Source: Eubacteriales bacterium (GTDB lineage Bacteria > Bacillota_A > Clostridia > Christensenellales > Aristaeellaceae). Taken from it: a DNA stretch of 11,781 nt. The first letter of the stretch is position 1; the number at the start of each line of letters is the position of its first letter. The position numbers and the translations under genes were made by a program. The stretch lies in NCBI GenBank assembly GCA_028692205.1, contig JAQUXV010000050.1:1-11781 (forward strand), given 5' to 3'. The notes below the pieces were generated by a model. It saw only the letters and a program-made list of their open reading frames with translations. It had not been told where the DNA came from and did not search any database. Of this stretch, positions 6,302 to 11,781 are shown piece by piece.

Positions 6302-9300
6302 ATGATGAATAAAGACGTCCGCGCCTTTGACCCGACCCGGTATGCCCGTGTTCGCGCGTATAACGACGAAACCGGCAGAGCCATGAAGGCGACGCCGATA
6401 CCGCGCGATGAGAACGGGGTTTGGACCTGCGCGCCGTTGCCCAAAGGCGGTTGGCAGATCGGGCTGGAGTGGGATCAGCCCCGCGATATTACCGGCGTGC
6501 AGGTGCTTTTTGCCAAGGATTCTCCCCTGCCCACGGATTGGCATGTGGAGTATTGGCACGAATCGTGGCCCAACGAGCACAGGGATCGCCGTGTGGGCGC
6601 GCACAAAGGCTGGCTGCTCACCGACGACGCTTTTCACGGCCGATGGCTGGCCGCCTACGGCGAGCAGACAACCGGCAGCGTCGGCTGCTCGGTGGCATTC
6701 GACCATATCGACGTCAACGAGGTGCTTTGCCTCGGCAGCGAATATGCCCGGCAGCTTCCCCTGTCGGACGATTACAATGCCGAGTTCCGCCGGGCGCTGA
6801 AGTTCCGCATTGTGTTTGCGGGGGAGGCCGCCCCGCGCATCCGGCAGATCGCGCTCACAGGGGACGCCGTGGTGCGGGAAGCCGCCTGTACAGTCTATCC
6901 GCGCGCCACGGGCAAGGGCGGCAGGCAAATCCTTGCCGAAGCCATCTGGAACGGCGAGTTCCTGTCCGGCTCGGGCGTCATCAGTAAGCCGACCCGCCTT
7001 GCCTACCTGCGCACCGTGGGTGCGAAGACCGACGCCGACCAGACGGTACTCACCTTCGCGGCCGGTTCCACCGGCTTCGGCGTGCGCGCGGAAGATATCG
7101 AACAGGGCGTATACATGGAAGATTTCGACCTTCTGATCGCGCCCGAGAGCATGGGCGACGATCCCGCGGCAATCATAAAGCAGCTCACGCAGGGAAAAGA
7201 GTCGATTTTCGACCGTGTGCCGAAGCACGCGGAACAATCGGTCGCGGACGCCATGGCCGAGATTCCCGCCATGCAAAAGCACATGCAGCCCAAATACGGC
7301 CGTTACGTGCCCATCGGCTGGAAGGGCGTGCGGCAGAAATTCGCATTGCGCTACAACGGCGATATCTTCGCCAATAAAATCGACCAGAAGGTGTCCGGCC
7401 GCGACACAGCCAAAACGCATTGGGCCGGCAACGAGCTGCATTTCCGTTTGGCCAGCGGCGATCCGCCTTCCCGCCACGAGGGCGAGGAGGACGCCGCCCA
7501 GTCCATGCCCGATCCACGCGTGCCTGTGTACGTAACCGAGTGGCAGGACCGTTTTGTGGACTACCGGCAAACCACCTTCGCCACGCTGATGGACCCGGCC
7601 CCGGGCACAATTGTCGGGGATGAGGACATTATGGTGATGAACCGCATCACGCTTCGCAACGCTTCCTCCGAGGCGCGCACCGCGCATTTGCTGGTCGAAT
7701 CCTACCCCGGCGAGCAACTAACCCTTCAGGGCGGCGCGCTGTTAGCCTGCGGGCGGGTGCGCCCGGGCGATACGCCCGTCGTCGGCTGGACGGTACAACC
7801 GTACCCCGATCCGTACCTGCGCGCGCAAATTAACGCAAACGGCAGGGGCAGGCTCCGCTGCATCCCCTTTACGGCGGCGGGCAACACGTCCCTTTCCATG
7901 CAGCCGCAGTTCGGCTTTGAGGGCTACGACCGCAACCCCGTCCGGCAGCCCCCCTCGTCCTGCGTACCGACGACACTTTTATACGAGCTGGATCTCGGCG
8001 CGTACGAGACGCACACCATCGACTTTATTCTTCCCTATCCGTCCCTCTCCTCCGAGTCGGACTGGGAGCCCCTGCGGGAACGCAGCTTCGACGCGGAGCT
8101 GGAACGGGTGAAACGCTTCTGGCTCGGCTTTGCGGAGAAGGGGGCCAGCCTGACGCTGCCGGGTGAAAGCAAGCTGAACGACTTTGCGCAGGCGGTACCG
8201 TGGCACGTGGCTTTAACGGCTATGCGCGACCTGCGCACGGGCCTGTACATGGTGCCCGCGGGCACGTACGGCTACGGCGCGTGCGGCAACGAAGCCGCGC
8301 TGCAAATCCGTATGCTGGATTATCTGGGCTACCACGAGGATGCGGAAACCTATCTGGAAACCTTCGTGGTCAGCCAGGGTACGGGCAGCATGAACGGCAA
8401 TTTCGCCTCCAACGACGGCGCGCTGGTCGCCAACAACTACGGCGGTTACTCCGACAACATTACCTCCCTGTTCGCCTACAACCTTGACCACGGCTATATC
8501 CTTTCTTGTCTGGTGGATCACTACCGCCTTACGGGCAACCGCGCGTGGCTGGAACGGATTTCTGGCACGCTGGCAAAGGCCTGCGATTACATTTTTGCCG
8601 AGCGCAAAGCCACCATGCGGCTGGACGACGACGGCGAAAAGGTGAGCTATTACGGGCTGATGCCCCACGGCCATCTGGAAGACAACCCCGAATGGCGCTG
8701 CTGGTTCGCGGTGAACGCGCAGGCCTGCGGCGGCATCCTCGCGGCGGCGCAGGCGCTTGCCGATATCGGCCACACCGAAGCCGGGCGTATCCAAACGGAG
8801 GCCGACGCATACCGCAGCGATATCCGCGATTGTGTCGCGCGCGCCATGGCAAAATCCCCCGCGGTGCCCACGGGCAACGGCGGCTACATGCCCCACGTGC
8901 CCACGCAGGCGGAAATTCGCGGCCGGGATTGGGGCTGGTTCCGCGAGGTTGCCTACGGGCCGCTGCATCTGGCCTCCTGCGGCGTATTCGACCCCGACGA
9001 CGAGCTGACGACGTGGATCCTTCGCGATCAGGAGGACAACCTGTTCCTCTCCCGCGACCATGGACGCGCGGTGGACCGCGAGCGTTACTGGTTTAGCCGC
9101 GGCGGCATGACCATCCAGTCCAACCTGCTGTTCAACGATCTGGTGTACCTGAAACGCGATGAAAGCGGGCGCGCGGTACGGACCCTGTTCAATAACTTCG
9201 CCCAGAACCTGTACCGGGACGTGAACTGCTTTACCGAGCACCCCATTACGGATTTCGGGATCGGTTTCGGCCCCTTCTATAAAACACCGGACGAGGCGCA

Positions 9301-9661
9301 ATTTATCGTCAACCTGCGCAACCATCTGCTGCGGGAGGAAGGCGACGCGCTGTACCTGCTGCAGGGCGCGCCGAGGGCGTGGCTGGAAGCGGGCAAAGCC
9401 ATCCGTTTCGAGCATATGGCGACCTACTTCGGCGAGGTGAGCCTCGCGCTGCAGGCCAGCGAATTTGCGCTTGAAATAACCGTGGACGCACATTGGCGCA
9501 GCACGCCGGAGGAGCTTGTGCTCTGCCTTCGCACGCCCAAGGGCAATCCGCCCGTCGCGGTGACCATGAAAGGCGAGCCGCTGCCCGACGCCGCCATTGA
9601 AGGGGAGAAGCTTCGTCTGCAAAGCCCGCCGGAAAGCTTTACCCTGACCGTGCAATACTGA
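6302..9661 (+). CDS. large (1119-residue) predicted cytoplasmic glycosidase with an alpha-helical (six-hairpin-type) barrel domain
   Basis: No close family is recognised with certainty. The N-terminal 200 residues look like a beta-sandwich of discoidin or carbohydrate-binding type (WQIGLEWDQPRDITGVQVLF, about 51-70; DWHVEYWHESWP). A second beta-rich region spans about 345-600 (FALRYNGDIFANKI; LHFRLASGDPPS). From about 620 to 1010 the pattern is that of an (alpha/alpha)6 six-hairpin glycosidase barrel: YGYGACGNEAALQIRMLDYL (E664), SDNITSLFAYNLDHGYILSC (from S717), LMPHGHLEDNPEWRCWFAVN (E793, D794, E797) and a segment from R873 containing DWGWFREVAYGPLHL. A C-terminal beta domain (EITVDAHWRSTPEELVL) closes the chain, as in GH78-like and related enzymes. 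E664, E793, D794 and E797 are only candidate catalytic acids. There is no signal peptide or transmembrane segment. Two ATGs adjoin (6302, 6305); AGGAAGG at 6291-6297 is 4 and 7 bases away, favouring 6305. The gene stands alone on its strand under its own promoter and terminator. Confidence 0.85.
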   Translation: MMNKDVRAFDPTRYARVRAYNDETGRAMKATPIPRDENGVWTCAPLPKGGWQIGLEWDQPRDITGVQVLFAKDSPLPTDWHVEYWHESWPNEHRDRRVGAHKGWLLTDDAFHGRWLAAYGEQTTGSVGCSVAFDHIDVNEVLCLGSEYARQLPLSDDYNAEFRRALKFRIVFAGEAAPRIRQIALTGDAVVREAACTVYPRATGKGGRQILAEAIWNGEFLSGSGVISKPTRLAYLRTVGAKTDADQTVLTFAAGSTGFGVRAEDIEQGVYMEDFDLLIAPESMGDDPAAIIKQLTQGKESIFDRVPKHAEQSVADAMAEIPAMQKHMQPKYGRYVPIGWKGVRQKFALRYNGDIFANKIDQKVSGRDTAKTHWAGNELHFRLASGDPPSRHEGEEDAAQSMPDPRVPVYVTEWQDRFVDYRQTTFATLMDPAPGTIVGDEDIMVMNRITLRNASSEARTAHLLVESYPGEQLTLQGGALLACGRVRPGDTPVVGWTVQPYPDPYLRAQINANGRGRLRCIPFTAAGNTSLSMQPQFGFEGYDRNPVRQPPSSCVPTTLLYELDLGAYETHTIDFILPYPSLSSESDWEPLRERSFDAELERVKRFWLGFAEKGASLTLPGESKLNDFAQAVPWHVALTAMRDLRTGLYMVPAGTYGYGACGNEAALQIRMLDYLGYHEDAETYLETFVVSQGTGSMNGNFASNDGALVANNYGGYSDNITSLFAYNLDHGYILSCLVDHYRLTGNRAWLERISGTLAKACDYIFAERKATMRLDDDGEKVSYYGLMPHGHLEDNPEWRCWFAVNAQACGGILAAAQALADIGHTEAGRIQTEADAYRSDIRDCVARAMAKSPAVPTGNGGYMPHVPTQAEIRGRDWGWFREVAYGPLHLASCGVFDPDDELTTWILRDQEDNLFLSRDHGRAVDRERYWFSRGGMTIQSNLLFNDLVYLKRDESGRAVRTLFNNFAQNLYRDVNCFTEHPITDFGIGFGPFYKTPDEAQFIVNLRNHLLREEGDALYLLQGAPRAWLEAGKAIRFEHMATYFGEVSLALQASEFALEITVDAHWRSTPEELVLCLRTPKGNPPVAVTMKGEPLPDAAIEGEKLRLQSPPESFTLTVQY

Positions 9662-9678
9662 CTTCGTAATACTGACTT
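9654..9678 (+). repeat. 14-bp-period duplication spanning the stop codon of the large glycosidase gene
   Basis: AATACTGACTT at 9654-9664 recurs at 9668-9678. The first copy supplies the final Tyr codon and the TGA stop; the second repeats both just after the gene. It looks like a replication-slippage duplication that left an extra copy of the gene end downstream without changing the protein. Confidence 0.7.
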
Positions 9679-9683
9679 TGCAA

Positions 9684-9718
9684 AGCGCCGCCGCCCGAAC
9701 CCATCGGGCGGCGGCGCT
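9684..9718 (+). terminator. strong rho-independent terminator of the large glycosidase gene
   Basis: A perfect 15-bp GC-rich stem pairs AGCGCCGCCGCCCGA (9684-9698) with 9704-9718 around a 5-base loop. It is followed by gtttctttgaattt. It lies 22 bases after the stop codon. Confidence 0.93.
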
Positions 9719-9779
9719 GTTTCTTTGAATTTGGTTCATGTTCCGTTCAGGCTGCGGGCGCGTTGTTCCGGCAAGCCGT

Positions 9780-9854
9780 ATCTTCGCCCAAAAGCCGGGT
9801 GTCGCAGATACAGCAGGAAGGTTGCGCCCTGCGGCTTTCTCCCAAAACGAAGAT
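9780..9854. repeat. 75-base imperfect inverted repeat
   Basis: ATCTTCGCCCAAAAGCCG (9780-9797) is partly complementary to CGGCTTTCTCCCAAAACGAAGAT (9832-9854): the outer ATCTTCG/CGAAGAT and inner AAAGCCG/CGGCTTT blocks pair perfectly, and the middle does not. A further CGCA/TGCG helix is possible in the loop. It may be a degenerate palindromic element or a structured RNA; no role is apparent. Confidence 0.4.
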
Positions 9855-9965
9855 GCCGTTATCAATCTCCGTCGTCCGTCCTCGTGGAACGGCGGTGTTC
9901 ATGTATTTCAGGCTCGTCCGGCAGGCAATCCGGCGCTGTGTGGCAATAGCGCGATGCGCAGTTGT

Positions 9966-10200
9966 GGCGGCAAACAGTGGCTTAGCCGTTATCTTCAATA
10001 CCGCCGTCAGCACAGGCGGTAAGCGGCCGCTTATCCATTCCCTTCAGCGCCGCCGTCAGCAAACTACACCTCATCCATACACACAATCCACCGCTGTTTT
10101 CGCAGGCGGCAAACGGCGGCTAGGCCATTATCTTCAGCGCCGCCGTTCACGCCTTGTACTTTATCCATACACACTCTCCACTGTTGCTTTTACAGGCGGC
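9966..10200. repeat. imperfect tandem repeat with a 90-bp unit (about 2.5 copies)
   Basis: Units begin with GGCGGC/T at 9966, 10015, 10105 and 10195. The units at 10015-10104 and 10105-10194 are both exactly 90 bp and share segments such as CTTCAGCGCCGCCGT and ATCCATACACAC; the 9966-10014 unit keeps only the first half plus the final CA. The last copy is only begun and runs into the end of the DJ-1/PfpI gene. A perfect 14-bp palindrome, TAAGCGGCCGCTTA, lies at 10020-10033. Divergence between units shows the array is old. Function unknown. Confidence 0.75.
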
Positions 10201-10224
10201 CATTGCCTCGGCAACAGCTTTCCG

Positions 10225-10800
10225 TCAGCGATAAAAGCCTTTCATATGAAGATTGAACCACCTGTCGATTTCCTTGTCCGGCTTGGAATGGGCCAACCTC
10301 AATACTTCCCGGGCAAATTCCAGCGCAGCGGAGCCGTTCGCCGTAACGATGCCGCCGTCGCAGGCCGCCTGCTGCTCCAGAAAATATTGCTCGCCTTGAT
10401 AGTGAGGTGCCTGCGCCTTCATAAATTCCACCGTGTTCCCCGTATGCTTGATGGAATCCAGATAGCCGTTTTCAGCCATAAAGTTCACGGCGTTGCAAAT
10501 CGCCCCGACCGGAATATGCCTTTTCACCGCAGCCTCCACCACAGGCAGCACCGCGTTGTTTTTCTGCTCCATCCATGCCATTCCACCGCATAGAATCAGC
10601 AGGCTGAAATCCTCCGGATACCGGTTGACCGTATAATCCGGCAGCACGCGGAAGCCGCCCATGGAGACCTTCGGCTGATCGTCCAGGCTGATCGTTTTCA
10701 CCACATAGCCCGTATCCGGAGCGTTCAGTTCCGAACAGACATACGCGGGCTCCCAGTCGGCATAACCGTTAAAAATGAATACCAGAGCTTCTTTCTTCAT
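10225..10800 (-). CDS. DJ-1/PfpI (class I glutamine amidotransferase-like) family protein
   Basis: A 191-residue cytoplasmic protein of the DJ-1/PfpI superfamily. The nucleophile elbow is VGAICNAVNF, giving C102 as the expected catalytic cysteine. The conserved acidic partner is E17 in YADWEPAY, and KHTGN (118-122) resembles the segment after the elbow in relatives. The CGG turn (71-73) sits before the elbow as usual. Members include stress-response deglycase- or glyoxalase-like proteins, amidases and proteins of unknown role; the sequence does not choose among them. The ATG start has AAAGGGG on the minus strand about 8 bases upstream. It looks monocistronic, with a 424-bp gap of control and terminator sequence and non-coding DNA on either side. 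A link to sugar use is not evident. Confidence 0.9.
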   Translation of the reverse strand: MKKEALVFIFNGYADWEPAYVCSELNAPDTGYVVKTISLDDQPKVSMGGFRVLPDYTVNRYPEDFSLLILCGGMAWMEQKNNAVLPVVEAAVKRHIPVGAICNAVNFMAENGYLDSIKHTGNTVEFMKAQAPHYQGEQYFLEQQAACDGGIVTANGSAALEFAREVLRLAHSKPDKEIDRWFNLHMKGFYR

Positions 10801-10843
10801 GTATCATATCCCCTTTCTGTAATTGATTGTATCGCGGAAAGCA

Positions 10844-10859
10844 TGACAACTGTATGTCA
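10844..10859. promoter_or_regulatory. inverted repeat TGACA-N6-TGTCA, candidate operator
   Basis: A perfect 5-bp inverted repeat with a 6-base spacer lies 44-59 bases before the DJ-1/PfpI start codon, in the expected promoter region. A TACAAT-like -10 is present on the minus strand nearby (about 10827-10832), but no well-spaced -35 was found. A dimeric repressor could bind here; the protein is unknown. Confidence 0.35.
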
Positions 10860-11000
10860 GCTTTATTTGCAAAAATCAAATTTAGATAGCCGCCTGAAGG
10901 CAGGTACCCGCAAAGCGCGCAGCGGGCCGGGCGTGGCCCCGGAGGGCTGCGAAGGGGTTGGGCCGTCCCGGCGCAGAGCGCCTCGGCGGGCAAACGGCAA

Positions 11001-11036
11001 AGCCCCCGCCGTCCGAAAAAGCGGACAGCGGGGGCT
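11001..11036 (-). terminator. rho-independent terminator of the GH27-like gene
   Basis: A 15-bp stem pairs 11001-11015 with 11022-11036 around a 6-base loop. On the minus-strand RNA every position pairs, including one G-U; on the plus strand that position is an A-C mismatch, so the structure belongs to the minus-strand transcript of the glycosidase ending at 11075. The following T-run is short (CTTTGCCGTTT), but the stem is very stable. Confidence 0.8.
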
Positions 11037-11074
11037 CTATTTTTGTTGGACAGAGGGATTTTTCGAACCGGTTA

Positions 11075-11781
11075 TTACGCCCGTACGAAGCTGCCTTTGA
11101 ACACGCGGCAGCCGTGCGCGGGAACTTCCAACGGGCAGTGATCGGTAAACACACCGGCATCCTTGCCGCTCATCACGTCGTACAGGCTCAGCTTCACGCC
11201 GGAGGTGTACGGCAGGCCCATATCGGCGAAGATGCAGTCCACCTCGTTTTCCTCGTCGGAAAGGTTGGCGTACACCAGCGCCACCGTATTGTCGCTCAGG
11301 TGTTTGAGGAAGCAGAAACGGGGGCCAACCCGGTACACCACGTACGGCGCGCGGCATTCCGCATCCTGATTGATGGCAATCAGATCCTTGTTGAGTAAAA
11401 GTTTCCGCATCGTTTCCGGTATCGCGCGGATATCCGCGCCCAAAATCAGCGCGGAACCCATGCTGGCCCACAGCGCGAACTGTGTTTCGTAATCCCGCTC
11501 GCTGCACACCGTGGTCGCCCCGTTATTGGGGTCGTCCAGCCCCACGTGGCCTTTGCCAAACATACCGACCGTCAGCATATCCATATCATTGAAGCAGGGG
11601 GCCGCGCTGCAGTGCAGGAGCGCCAGCTGGCTGTCGGCAATGGTGGCGGCGGATTGGAAGCTGTCCATGATATCCGGGGTGGAACGGTAGCTGTTGGCGC
11701 CCGCGGAACGCATCCAGGTTTCCGGCGCTTCCATGCCCCAGTTGCACGCCGCGAATAAAATATCCCGTCCGCAGGCCCGAA
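11075..11781 (-). CDS. GH27-like (clan GH-D) alpha-galactosidase-type glycosidase, C-terminal part (partial)
   Basis: The last 234 residues of a gene that runs off the right edge; the frame is open through 11781, so the methionine at 11734 is internal. The segment starts RACGRDILFAACNWG, which matches the barrel strand of GH27 enzymes. FNDMDMLTVG (N and D in the NDxDML pattern) contains the likely acid/base aspartate. ETQFALWASMGSALILGADI and LLLNKDLIAINQDAECRAPY follow the family pattern exactly (SLWA...PLI.G.D; NK.VIA.NQD). A C-terminal beta-sandwich ends in VPAHGCRVFKGSFVRA. The nucleophile region (YxKYD-type) is outside the window. GH27 members are alpha-galactosidases, alpha-N-acetylgalactosaminidases, beta-L-arabinopyranosidases or isomaltodextranases; which this one is cannot be said. 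It has its own terminator and is not clearly co-transcribed with the DJ-1/PfpI gene. Confidence 0.88.
   Translation of the reverse strand, partial: RACGRDILFAACNWGMEAPETWMRSAGANSYRSTPDIMDSFQSAATIADSQLALLHCSAAPCFNDMDMLTVGMFGKGHVGLDDPNNGATTVCSERDYETQFALWASMGSALILGADIRAIPETMRKLLLNKDLIAINQDAECRAPYVVYRVGPRFCFLKHLSDNTVALVYANLSDEENEVDCIFADMGLPYTSGVKLSLYDVMSGKDAGVFTDHCPLEVPAHGCRVFKGSFVRA

Larger units (their letters stand above)
9722..10224. other. about 500-bp non-coding stretch with folded and repeated sequence
   Basis: No supported gene was found between the glycosidase terminator and the DJ-1/PfpI gene. The left part holds an imperfect inverted repeat (9780-9854), the middle (9855-9965) shows nothing clear, and the right part holds a 90-bp imperfect tandem repeat (9966-10200). 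Reading frames cross it on both strands but have arginine-, cysteine- or repeat-driven composition and no ribosome binding sites, so none is annotated. Confidence 0.6.

Noticed and set aside
6269..7717. 482-residue open frame on the minus strand
   Set aside because: It lies opposite the large glycosidase gene, has no ribosome binding site or recognisable motif, and its composition (many Arg, His, Gly, Val) is that of the reverse strand of a GC-rich gene.
8213..9865. 550-residue open frame on the minus strand
   Set aside because: It is antisense to the C-terminal half of the glycosidase and passes through its terminator; no family signal.
9747..10013. 88-codon minus-strand frame rich in Cys and Arg between the glycosidase and DJ-1/PfpI genes
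   Set aside because: There is no ribosome binding site, it runs through the repeat and the folded segment, and no family is recognised.
9966..10200. Tandem repeat considered as a CRISPR array
   Set aside because: The 90-bp units diverge throughout, without short identical repeats separated by unrelated spacers, and no cas gene is nearby.
9763..10593. 276-codon plus-strand frame across the tandem repeat
   Set aside because: Half of it is antisense to the DJ-1/PfpI gene and the rest translates the degenerate repeat; composition is arginine-rich and unnatural.

Overview
The window is GC-rich bacterial DNA with strong AGGAGG-type ribosome binding sites, several TTG/GTG start codons, many rho-independent terminators and a YesS-like membrane-bound AraC regulator. 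Together these suggest a Bacillota genome, probably an uncultured gut-type Clostridia; no marker gene fixes the taxon. There are six clear protein genes, five complete and one cut by the right edge, plus the last few codons of a probable gene at the left edge. No rRNA, tRNA, CRISPR array, transposase or phage gene was seen.

Layout. 1-1168 (+): a possible gene end, then a sugar-acid dehydratase of the mandelate racemase branch of the enolase superfamily, closed by a terminator at 1210-1237. 1294-1458: a remarkable imperfect inverted repeat of about 165 bases between two converging genes. 5843-1452 (-): an apparent operon of a membrane AraC-type regulator, a DUF4432 mutarotase-like protein whose TTG start is coupled to the regulator's stop, a short frameshifted or degenerate reading frame, and a DUF2961/GH172 glycoside hydrolase. 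5844-6301: the divergent control region, with a good promoter for the right-hand gene, a direct repeat just upstream of it, and a long leader before the regulator. 6302-9661 (+): a 1119-residue predicted cytoplasmic glycosidase with an alpha-helical (six-hairpin-type) barrel, followed by a very strong terminator. 9722-10224: non-coding, with an imperfect 90-bp tandem repeat and another folded segment. 10225-10800 (-): a DJ-1/PfpI family protein. 11075-11781 (-): the C-terminal part of a GH27-like glycosidase, with its own terminator.

How the genes may work together. The regulator lies between the two glycosidase transcription units and is the obvious candidate to control both. The two complete glycosidases and the mutarotase-like protein have no visible signal peptide, so the cluster looks designed to take apart imported oligosaccharides inside the cell. 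Characterised GH172 enzymes act on alpha-D-fructofuranosides or alpha-D-arabinofuranosides; the mutarotase-like protein may bind or epimerise the released sugar, and the enolase-family dehydratase would handle a sugar acid. No transporter lies in the window. The substrate of the 1119-residue enzyme cannot be read from sequence and is the main open biochemical question; the 165-base hairpin is the main open non-coding one.
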